From the NCBI GenBank assembly GCA_003489485.1, contig DNMB01000073.1, forward strand, positions 1-10,514: a stretch of DNA of 10,514 bases, read 5' to 3'. Origin of the DNA: Chitinophagaceae bacterium (GTDB lineage: Bacteria; Bacteroidota; Bacteroidia; Chitinophagales; Chitinophagaceae). The notes beneath the pieces are model-generated. The model was not told the origin of the DNA. It did not search any database and was given only the letters and a program-made list of their open reading frames with translations. Of this stretch, positions 1-5,333 are shown in pieces (position 1 is the first letter of the stretch; every line of letters starts with the position of its first letter). The position numbers and the translations under genes are program-made.

Positions 1-206
1 GCCACCAATGTTTTGTTGTGCGTAAGCACCAGTGTGGGGCGTTGTACCTGTTCAATCACATTGGCCATGGTAAAGGTCTTACCACTTCCGGTTACGCCCA
101 GTAAGGTTTGAAATTTTTCGCCATGGGTCAACCCATGCACCAACTGGCGAATGGCCTCGGGCTGGTCACCCGCGGGAGAAAAGGGGGAATGTAAAATAAA
201 GGGCAC
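1..206 (-). CDS. uvrB: UvrB, excinuclease ABC subunit B (N-terminal part only)
   Basis: UvrB is the damage-verifying, DNA-loading subunit of the UvrABC nucleotide excision repair system in the cytoplasm. The visible 68 codons match the start of the family: an N-terminal PAGDQPEAI motif (about residues 11-19) and the Walker A loop GVTGSGKT (about 37-44), followed by VLTHNKTLV, where the helicase-like domain 1 begins. The start is GTG at 206, because the next residues P-F-I-L-H-S align with the usual UvrB N-terminus and no ATG lies in frame nearby. The rest of the gene runs off the left edge. It begins 31 bases after the stop of the small membrane protein gene at 238, so it may be read through from that group; no terminator is visible between them. 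No clear ribosome binding site is seen. Confidence 0.95.
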   Translation of the reverse strand, partial: MPFILHSPFSPAGDQPEAIRQLVHGLTHGEKFQTLLGVTGSGKTFTMANVIEQVQRPTLVLTHNKTLV

Positions 207-237
207 CCTGCAAGTTACAGAATAGAAAGACCTGAAC

Positions 238-537
238 TTATTTTTGCAGCTCGCTGTTAGCGATTCGCTTGCGCGCCCTAAAGACGTACAGATAGCCGGC
301 CAGGGGAGTCAGGCAAAGAATACCGGTGATCCACATCAATTTTTCGGGTATACCGATCCGAGTGGAGCGAACTATCTCAAGCAGAACAGGCAAGGCATAA
401 GACATCAACGCAATGATGGCGAAGAGAATAAATGTCTCAGCATTTGGATAGTGCAATATCTTAAACATAGCGCCCACCAAAGTGAGCGCCATGTTAAAAA
501 GAAAGGTTGCCCGTAAGAATTGACCTTTATCGATCAT
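238..537 (-). CDS. Small three-helix membrane protein with a GldL-like N-terminal motif
   Basis: A 99-residue protein with three predicted membrane helices, at about residues 8-26, 35-55 and 68-87, and a basic C-terminal tail ([13 protein letters not shown]). The first helix runs into [13 protein letters not shown] (about 22-34). This resembles the G-A-x-F-K-I-x-H-W-P-G-A motif that starts GldL, the inner-membrane motor protein of gliding and type IX secretion. The resemblance is from memory of the family and covers only that segment. The long cytoplasmic and periplasmic part of GldL is missing, so this is not GldL itself but probably one of the small GldL-related proteins common in Bacteroidota. 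It starts 12 bases after the stop of the YceI gene, so the two are probably co-transcribed. Its exact function is unknown. Confidence 0.75.
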   Translation of the reverse strand: MIDKGQFLRATFLFNMALTLVGAMFKILHYPNAETFILFAIIALMSYALPVLLEIVRSTRIGIPEKLMWITGILCLTPLAGYLYVFRARKRIANSELQK

Positions 538-549
538 TACTAGATTGGA

Positions 550-1089
550 TTATTTTAATTCGGCAGATACGGTGATCTTGGGCTGACCGGCAATTTTACC
601 AGCATCACCTACATTGATACCATAATCAGCAAGGGTAATCGTAAAGCTGGCCGTTGTCATCAGCGTACCATTCTTTACTTCGATGGTAGCAGGTGTGGTT
701 AAAACCGTGCTCTTGTCCTTAACGGTCAATTGCCCTGTAACGGTTACGTTGTAAACACCATTTTTAGAAAAATTGTATTGCTGCGCATCATTGATCTTTC
801 CCTGAAAGGTGAAAGCGGGGAACTTGCCTGAATTCATCCAGCGCTCCTCGTTAAAATGCTCTTGAATAACAGGATTACTGAACGAGAAGTTTTTTACAGC
901 AGCCTCAAAACCGATCTGTCCGGTTTTGGTATTGATCTCGGCAATAACGGTTTTGTTCTCGGCCTTGGGTAAGGCGTCTTTGGGAGTAGTAGCATCAAAG
1001 GCAACAACCGCAGAGGTGGTTTGCTTTACTTGGGCAAAGCCAAGGGTTGCTACGGTAAGAAGCGAAAAGAAAAGGATTGTTTTTTTCAT
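550..1089 (-). CDS. YceI family secreted protein
   Basis: A 179-residue protein with a signal peptide (MKKTILFFSLLTVATLGFAQ, cleavage near residue 19) followed by a YceI-like domain. The YceI fold is a lipocalin-like beta barrel known to bind polyisoprenoid-type lipids in the periplasm. Supporting signs are the alternating beta-strand pattern, the segment FSNPVIQEHFNEERWMNSGK (about 69-88) followed by FPAFTFQGKI, and the late motif VTGQLTVKDKST before the last strands. E. coli YceI has 191 residues, so the length is normal. A single copy, with no fused cytochrome domain. It lies 79 bases after the OB-fold gene and 12 bases before the three-helix gene, all in one direction. The ligand and the physiological role cannot be read from the sequence. 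Confidence 0.88.
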   Translation of the reverse strand: MKKTILFFSLLTVATLGFAQVKQTTSAVVAFDATTPKDALPKAENKTVIAEINTKTGQIGFEAAVKNFSFSNPVIQEHFNEERWMNSGKFPAFTFQGKINDAQQYNFSKNGVYNVTVTGQLTVKDKSTVLTTPATIEVKNGTLMTTASFTITLADYGINVGDAGKIAGQPKITVSAELK

Positions 1090-1168
1090 GTGTGGTGATT
1101 TTTAAAAACTATTGATTGATTGGTTGATTCTGTTTGTTTTAAAATAGATCGATAAGAAAAATTTGCGA

Positions 1169-1630
1169 CTAGGGGTTGATCACTGATCGTTTGAAGCTGA
1201 TCATATGAGCCTTTCGTAATTGACTATAGATGCTGCCGCTGCAAGAGCCCTTTAGGGTAACACTGTCGCCGGGCTGCAACTGACCGGCTTGGCGACTGGC
1301 ACCCGATTGAAAATCGAAGATGAGATAGGAGCCACTGAGCGAATCCACGAATTTGACAGTGGCAGAGGTGTCGGCCCACTCCACGGCAGAGACACGCCCG
1401 CTGACAGCAACGATCTGTTCGGTATATTTTTTATTGGCCGCACTATCGTTTTGCTGAAAGGCCGCCAGCAGATCCATTGCAGAGATAGTATAGGCAGGCT
1501 TTTCAGAAGAAGTATCGGCAAACTCGGCATTCATCACATAATAAAAGACAGCACCCCCGGCCACTGCCATCGCAACGATAGCCAGCAATAACCAGCGAAG
1601 CCATTTCTTTTTGGTAGAGGAAGTTTCCAT
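1169..1630 (-). CDS. Membrane-anchored OB-fold (tRNA_anti-like) protein
   Basis: A 153-residue protein with a short basic N-terminus, one membrane helix (about residues 12-33) and an extracytoplasmic part. Residues about 68-145 fit the tRNA_anti-like OB-fold seen in many Bacteroidota envelope proteins: a strand with EQIVAVSGRVSAVE, then TVKFVDS, then a later strand SVTLKGSCSGSIYS. Despite the domain name, these extracytoplasmic versions are not expected to bind tRNA, and their role is unknown. The gene is followed at 79 bases by the YceI gene, and the two may act together in the envelope (inferred from position only). The start is the ATG at 1630, since the positively charged STKKKWLRW directly before the helix fits a membrane anchor. 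A lipoprotein cysteine is not present. Family assignment is from pattern and is moderately sure. Confidence 0.72.
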   Translation of the reverse strand: METSSTKKKWLRWLLLAIVAMAVAGGAVFYYVMNAEFADTSSEKPAYTISAMDLLAAFQQNDSAANKKYTEQIVAVSGRVSAVEWADTSATVKFVDSLSGSYLIFDFQSGASRQAGQLQPGDSVTLKGSCSGSIYSQLRKAHMISFKRSVINP

Positions 1631-1702
1631 ATTGATGAATAATAAACGAACGGCGAAGATAAATAGTTCAACGTGCGAATGCCGATTTAGTTGTAAACTA
1701 AA

Positions 1703-1733
1703 AGACCCGCCGGTCTAAGTGACCAACGGGTCT
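1703..1733 (-). terminator. Hairpin terminator downstream of recA
   Basis: A perfect 7-base outer stem, AGACCCG (1703-1709) with CGGGTCT (1727-1733), encloses an inner stem GGTC (1712-1715) with GACC (1721-1724) and a TAAGT loop. Read on the minus strand, the stem ends in CGGGTCTTTTAGTTTAC, giving a short U-rich tail. It lies 44 bases after the recA stop and fits a factor-independent terminator, with only a modest U-tract. It separates recA from the OB-fold gene group. Confidence 0.65.
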
Positions 1734-1776
1734 ATAACTAACCCATTGAAAAACACAAGAAAACAAATATAAATTT

Positions 1777-2781
1777 TTACCCTGCCTGCATTTCCTTCAC
1801 CTTCTCGCGAATCTTGGCCTCGATCTCGTTGGCCAGTTCAGGATTGTCGACCAGAATCTGCTTGACACCTTCTCTACCCTGCCCGAGTCGGTCATTATTA
1901 TAGGAGTACCAGCTACCGCTCTTTTGAACGATACCCAGTTCAGTACCCATATCGATGATCTCTCCGGTTTTAGAGATACCCTCTCCAAAGATGATATCGA
2001 ATTCAGCCGCACGAAATGGCGGAGCCACTTTATTCTTGACCACTTTTACCTTAACATGGTTACCGATCGCCTCGTCACCATCCTTTACTTGTTGGGTGCG
2101 ACGAATATCTAAGCGAACGGAAGCATAAAACTTAAGCGCATTACCACCGGTTGTTGTCTCGGGATTTCCAAACATCACGCCGATCTTCTCACGAAGCTGA
2201 TTGATGAAAATACAAATGGTATTCGTTTTGGCGATGGTAGCTGTTAGCTTACGAAGTGCCTGGCTCATCAAACGAGCATGCAATCCCATTTTGCTGTCTC
2301 CCATTTCTCCTTCTAATTCACTCTTGGGAACAAGAGCGGCCACCGAGTCGATAACGACCACATCGATTGCACCAGATAAGATAAGTCTATCGGCAATTTC
2401 AAGAGCCTGCTCACCATAATCAGGTTGAGAGATGAGCAAATTCTCTACATCCACTCCCAGCTTTTGTGCATAGCTGCTGTCGAAGGCGTGTTCCGCATCG
2501 ATGATGGCGCACATACCGCCTTTTTTCTGGGCCTCGGCTATCACGTGTGTAGCGATTGTTGTTTTTCCGGAAGACTCAGGACCATAGATCTCCACGATCC
2601 GTCCTTTGGGCAGTCCGCCAATACCCAGCGCAGCGTCCAACCCGATGGAACCGGTAGAAATAACTTCTTGTTGCACTTCTCCCTTCTCGTTCATGAGCAT
2701 TACACTACCCTTTCCATAATCTTTCTCAATCTTATCCATCGTAAGCTTGAGCGCCTTTAATTTTTCTGTGTTGACTGACAT
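1777..2781 (-). CDS. recA: RecA recombinase
   Basis: RecA forms filaments on single-stranded DNA, drives homologous strand exchange and stimulates self-cleavage of LexA-type repressors. The 334-residue product shows all core elements: an N-terminal polymerisation helix (about 1-30), the Walker A loop GPESSGKT (67-74), DAEHAFD with the catalytic Glu at about 97, Walker B VVVID (141-145), and the DNA-binding L2 region [20 protein letters not shown] (193-212). The C-terminal tail is short and less acidic than in E. coli RecA (353 residues), which is usual outside the Proteobacteria. It is a single-gene unit, with its own promoter at about 2802-2833 and a hairpin terminator at 1703-1733. The reading frame is intact with no intein or other insertion. 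Confidence 0.98.
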   Translation of the reverse strand: MSVNTEKLKALKLTMDKIEKDYGKGSVMLMNEKGEVQQEVISTGSIGLDAALGIGGLPKGRIVEIYGPESSGKTTIATHVIAEAQKKGGMCAIIDAEHAFDSSYAQKLGVDVENLLISQPDYGEQALEIADRLILSGAIDVVVIDSVAALVPKSELEGEMGDSKMGLHARLMSQALRKLTATIAKTNTICIFINQLREKIGVMFGNPETTTGGNALKFYASVRLDIRRTQQVKDGDEAIGNHVKVKVVKNKVAPPFRAAEFDIIFGEGISKTGEIIDMGTELGIVQKSGSWYSYNNDRLGQGREGVKQILVDNPELANEIEAKIREKVKEMQAG

Positions 2782-2801
2782 AGTATTCGTTTTAAGAATA
2801 T

Positions 2802-2833
2802 CAAAGCTAATACTTTTAGCAAATAAAAGCTAA
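2802..2833 (-). promoter_or_regulatory. recA promoter -7 box with overlapping inverted repeats
   Basis: On the minus strand TAGCTTTG (2802-2809) matches the Bacteroidota -7 consensus TAnnTTTG exactly and sits 20 bases before the recA ATG. No clear TTG-type -33 box is seen at the usual distance. The box overlaps a palindrome: GCTAA (2806-2810), five bases, TTAGC (2816-2820), eight bases, GCTAA (2829-2833). The central part also forms CTTTTA-GCAAA-TAAAAG (2813-2829). This is a plausible operator for a dimeric repressor such as LexA, but I do not know the LexA motif of this lineage, so the identity of the regulator is inferred. Confidence 0.55.
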
Positions 2834-2958
2834 TTATTTTGGAAATATATTATGAGAATTTTCTCCCCGGCCTGGCCCTTGCGGAAATAAAGTGCAGATT
2901 ATATAGGGCAAAAAATCAGTTTACCTATTGATTATCAATGAATATTGTGAAAGCGTGT
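2834..2958. other. Non-coding spacer between recA promoter and gene remnant
   Basis: I see no gene here. The only structure I noticed is a 13-base palindrome ATTGAT-T-ATCAAT (2927-2939), which could be a binding site or chance in AT-rich DNA. No clear terminator for the island genes that read toward this stretch was found. Confidence 0.4.
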
Positions 2959-3072
2959 TTAAGTGATTATTTTATTACCGTCATGCATATTCAAGGTTAT
3001 GGCTCCAAGAAATAGAATTAACACTTAATAAAACATTGTAAAGTGCGGCTTGTCGGGCCTCTTCTTCCGCAT
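2959..3072 (-). pseudogene. Decayed paralogue of the adjacent 69-residue membrane protein gene
   Basis: Read on the minus strand from ATG at 3072, the frame gives MRKKRPDKPHFTMFY, then a TAA stop (3025-3027), then VLILFLGAITLNMHDGNKII and a second stop at 2959-2961. Over 26 positions, 15 residues are identical to residues 35-60 of the intact neighbour (FHFTMYYLMLILILGSFTLD and the residues before it). The premature TAA stands exactly where the neighbour has a Leu TTA codon, one base change. Several other differences are synonymous (CCT/CCC, ACT/ACC, TTA/TTG, GGT/GGA), so the copy evolved as a protein before it broke. The part coding for the first membrane helix is not recognisable. The upstream half of the remnant is much richer in G and C than the downstream half, which hints at recombination. 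Alternatively it is a fragment of a dispersed repeat family. Confidence 0.7.
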
Positions 3073-3104
3073 ATCCTTGACTCCGCCGAAAGTTGAACTA
3101 CCCT

Positions 3105-3314
3105 TTAGGGAAAAATATCAACGATTTTAAGCTTATCTAAAGTGAAAGAACCAAGAATTAGAATTAGCATTAAATAATACATTGTAAAGTGAAATTTGCC
3201 AGGTTTCTCCTTAAAAAGTGGATGACTCAGTATACGAGGGTTAAACCAAAGATTAATTAATCTAAGTAAACTGAGTATAATCATAAAAATGCTAAGAAAT
3301 GATAAGAAAGTCAT
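3105..3314 (-). CDS. Hypothetical 69-residue protein with two membrane helices
   Basis: I do not recognise this protein. It has two hydrophobic helices (about residues 3-21 and 43-59) joined by a basic loop with RILSHPLFKEKPGKFHF, and a short charged tail (DKLKIVDIFP). This hairpin layout would put the loop and both ends on opposite faces of the inner membrane. It begins 10 bases after the stop of the lipoprotein gene, so the two are very likely co-transcribed. A broken second copy lies directly downstream (2959-3072), showing that the gene has been duplicated. The base composition is strongly AT-rich: two 60-base lines I counted here (3121-3180 and 3241-3300) have 25% and 20% G+C, against 53% in a recA line (1801-1860). 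A role as immunity or partner protein for the lipoprotein is possible but is only inferred from position. Confidence 0.65.
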   Translation of the reverse strand: MTFLSFLSIFMIILSLLRLINLWFNPRILSHPLFKEKPGKFHFTMYYLMLILILGSFTLDKLKIVDIFP

Positions 3315-3324
3315 ATTAGTAAAT

Positions 3325-3944
3325 TTATCGACAAGTAGTTACTATATCATACAATACTCCGGCGGCTAAAGCCCAGCCTCCGTATCTTTTTAGAATCTGC
3401 CAAAGAAAAGTCCTAATCGTACCCCACCCCGCTCCGCTTGCTACCATCGTATTATAAGCTTGGATTACACCCGCAACAGTAAATATTCCCTCAATAATAT
3501 CTCGAATACACTGGAATGAAAATTGCGCTCTGCCATCTGAATTTTTCGTCATATTTATTTCATTATGGAGTTCAATAATCCCTACATAAAGAATTAGCTC
3601 ATCACTTGGATTCATCGCGAACGGATCATAAAGGCTTGGGTTAATTTGATGTAATAGTGAAATTAGTTCGATATTTTTCGAATATATGTATTCCAGATCA
3701 GAAGATAGCATAGGATTTATACTAAACAAGCTAACCTCAGAGAAACCGGAGTAACGAAGTCTGTTTAAAATCGATGTGTCATAAGAATTAAAAAACTGTT
3801 GTAGGCTGACCCGGCTTTCAGGAAATCTATTGCCATGACCTTTGAGGTCAATTCGATTTTTTTCAACTACTGGAGTTAGCCCTTTTTCAATATTTTTTGA
3901 ACAGCTTGCAATAAAAAAAACAATATAAAAATGGGTTTTTTCAT
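3325..3944 (-). CDS. Putative lipoprotein with frameshifted leader and Gly-rich C-terminus
   Basis: An unfamiliar lipoprotein. ATG at 3944 starts MKKPIFILFF, a typical leader, but this frame stops after 23 codons. The adjacent frame continues with IASCSKNIEKG, a good lipobox (I-A-S-C), and stays open to the stop at 3325. The switch falls at a run of eight A on the plus strand (3913-3920): nine A would join both parts into a 206-residue protein with the lipid-bearing Cys at 15. The downstream frame has no ATG; the first alternative start is TTG at 3729, which would drop the leader. The C-terminal 60 residues are hydrophobic and glycine-rich (TMVASGAGWGTIRTF, then KRYGGWALAAGVLYDIV) and are bracketed by Cys at about 146 and 205. 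AT-rich like the next gene, which follows after 10 bases. A secreted toxin is one possibility. The frameshift may be real, phase-variable or a sequencing error. Confidence 0.65.
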
Positions 3945-3964
3945 GGTGATTTTGGGGTTTTTGA

Positions 3965-3972
3965 CAAACCTA
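3965..3972 (-). promoter_or_regulatory. -7 promoter box for the lipoprotein gene
   Basis: TAGGTTTG on the minus strand matches the Bacteroidota -7 consensus TAnnTTTG exactly and lies 20 bases before the ATG at 3944. This spacing is the same as at recA and supports 3944 as the true start rather than the later TTG at 3729. The -33 region is T-rich without a clear TTG. Confidence 0.5.
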
Positions 3973-4012
3973 GTCCAGCAGTTAACACGAAAAAAGAGAG
4001 AAAACCCTAAAA

Positions 4013-4031
4013 TATTCCACTTCGGAAAATA
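4013..4031 (-). terminator. Weak hairpin and T-rich tail behind the PAP2-like gene
   Basis: Read on the minus strand, TATTTTCC, a GAAGT loop and GGAATA form an imperfect stem with a two-base bulge. It is followed by TTTTAGGGTTTTCTCTC and a run of T. It lies just after the stop of the PAP2-like gene at 4044. The stem is short, so the call is tentative. Confidence 0.35.
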
Positions 4032-4043
4032 CTGTCTAGCGAC

Positions 4044-4703
4044 CTACCCCACCACCCAAGCCACGAGCATACAGAGCGCGCCTGCGAATAATCCTCCATA
4101 GATCTCAATGGCGCGATGATCGGAGACAGCGAAGCGTGCTGCGCAGACCAGTCCGGTCAATAAAATTGCGATGCTCAGCCAAATACCATAGTGCAGACTC
4201 TCTTGTAACGAGAGTAACAACATGAAACAAAGTGCCACGCCCGCAGAAAGTGCATGCAGACTCACCTTCATGTATATATTAAGCATCAGTCCCAACGAAG
4301 CGGCCAACCAAATACCCAAGGCCAGTTGTACCGTTACCGGAGATTGACCCGCCATATTGCGCCATACATACCAGATCCAAAAATACCAGATACCGCAAGC
4401 GATCAGCGGAATAATTCGGTCTTTACGATCGGGCAATTGAAAAGAAGAGATAAAACCCAACGCACGCAAAAGGCCCACTGTTACCAACGGAAAAAATGTA
4501 TACATGGCAAAAGCCTGCAAGAATACCATCGACTTTTGTACTAAAGAGTAGCCAAGAAAATGAAAAGGATGTTCAAATAACAAGAACAGCACAACATAGA
4601 TCGGAATAAAAACGGGATGAAAGACATAAGAAACCAGTTGTGCCACAAAACGCAGGATCCATGGCAAGGGTGTAGCTGTATTGATAGTATCGTTGCTCAT
4701 CAA
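4044..4703 (-). CDS. PAP2-like integral membrane protein with degenerate phosphatase motifs
   Basis: A 219-residue protein made almost entirely of membrane helices (about six or seven). The loops hold pieces of the PAP2 lipid phosphatase signature: DRKDRIIP (about 92-99) in place of motif 1, KVSLHALSAG (146-155) where motif 2 has PSGH, with His150, and ARFAVSDHRAIE (189-200) for motif 3, with Arg190 and His196 correctly spaced and Glu200 where Asp is usual. PAP2 enzymes dephosphorylate membrane lipids such as undecaprenyl pyrophosphate. The changed motif 2 matches a Bacteroidota subgroup, and activity is uncertain. It is divergent from the glucosaminidase gene, with a 62-base gap between the two starts. 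The start at 4703 could equally be the second Met at 4700. No partner genes are evident. Confidence 0.72.
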   Translation of the reverse strand: MMSNDTINTATPLPWILRFVAQLVSYVFHPVFIPIYVVLFLLFEHPFHFLGYSLVQKSMVFLQAFAMYTFFPLVTVGLLRALGFISSFQLPDRKDRIIPLIACGIWYFWIWYVWRNMAGQSPVTVQLALGIWLAASLGLMLNIYMKVSLHALSAGVALCFMLLLSLQESLHYGIWLSIAILLTGLVCAARFAVSDHRAIEIYGGLFAGALCMLVAWVVG

Positions 4704-4765
4704 CTAAGTGATTGATTGCAAAGTACGTAAATACCTAAAAAAAATGATCGTTATCTTTATCGCGC

Positions 4766-5293
4766 ATGCAGCAACGTATTTTTCAAAAAAATAACTACGA
4801 ACCAAAGTGGTTCTCAGCAAAACGAAAGATCGCCTTGGGGCTGGTTTTTATTTTCAGCGCATTGATGGCAGCTGCACAGCCTGATCAATTCATAAAAAAG
4901 TATGGGCCCCTGGCGGATTCACTCGAAACGGAATACGGTATTCCGGCCTCGCTGATCTTAGGGGTGTCCATAATCGAATCGTCATCGGGGACCAGCCGCA
5001 ATTGCCGATTGCTGAATAATTTTTTTGGAGTAAAAGGAAAGAATAATCTGTTAAAGACAAAGGGGATCCGATCTGGTTATAAGCAATATGCCAACGATAC
5101 CGCATCGTTCGTTGATTTTTGCAAGATCGTGAGTCGAAAAAAAGTATATGCCGGCCTAAAGGGAAATAAAGATTCAAAAAAATGGGTAGCTGCTCTTAGC
5201 AAGACAGGATACTCTGAAGTACCGGCCACCTGGCAGTCTCTCATCAATAACACGATCCGAAAACACCAGCTAGAAAAAAGGAATACCAAGTAA
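4766..5293 (+). CDS. Secreted glucosaminidase (FlgJ/LytG-type, GH73-like)
   Basis: Cleaves N-acetylglucosaminyl bonds in peptidoglycan. The 175-residue protein has a basic N-terminus and one hydrophobic segment (about 21-37, ending ALMAAAQ), which acts as signal peptide or anchor, then a glucosaminidase domain. Visible family features are FIKKYGPLADSLETEYGIPA (about 42-61), SLILGVSIIESSSGTS with the probable catalytic Glu at 71, RLLNNFFGVKG (81-91), YKQYANDTASFVDFCKIV and a final GYSEVPATWQSLINNTIRKH. This is a compact, single-domain version with no cell-wall-binding repeats. The N-terminus before the hydrophobic segment is long for a signal peptide; no better in-frame Met lies immediately before the hydrophobic segment, so ATG at 4766 is kept. 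It is the only plus-strand gene in the window and converges with rpoN after a 40-base gap. Confidence 0.85.
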   Translation: MQQRIFQKNNYEPKWFSAKRKIALGLVFIFSALMAAAQPDQFIKKYGPLADSLETEYGIPASLILGVSIIESSSGTSRNCRLLNNFFGVKGKNNLLKTKGIRSGYKQYANDTASFVDFCKIVSRKKVYAGLKGNKDSKKWVAALSKTGYSEVPATWQSLINNTIRKHQLEKRNTK

Positions 5294-5298
5294 AGAAT

Positions 5299-5314
5299 GC
5301 ATGGCACACCATGC
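5299..5314. terminator. Small hairpin between convergent genes
   Basis: GCATGG (5299-5304), a CACA loop and CCATGC (5309-5314) form a perfect 6-base stem in the 40-base gap between the glucosaminidase and rpoN ends. There is no T-tract on either side, so a function as a bidirectional terminator is only suggested by its position. Confidence 0.3.
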
Positions 5315-5333
5315 CTGGTGAGATTTACCCTTA

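Noticed and set aside
1112..1126. Short ATTG tandem repeats before the YceI gene
   Set aside because: Only three to four imperfect units in an AT-rich leader; too short to call a variable repeat.
2201..2760. Plus-strand open frames opposite recA
   Set aside because: They mirror the codon structure of recA, show no domain, and lack their own promoter or family features.
2981..3097. A 38-codon stop-free minus-strand frame through the remnant, containing QGYAEEEARQAALYNVLL
   Set aside because: It has no ATG, lies in a different frame from the one that shows protein-level similarity to the intact neighbour, and the synonymous pattern supports the other frame.
3325..3729. The lipoprotein as a 134-residue cytoplasmic protein starting at TTG 3729
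   Set aside because: The same frame stays open for about 60 codons upstream and contains a lipobox, and the promoter box and a good leader lie at 3944-3972. The short version is only the longest stretch that can be called without allowing a frameshift.
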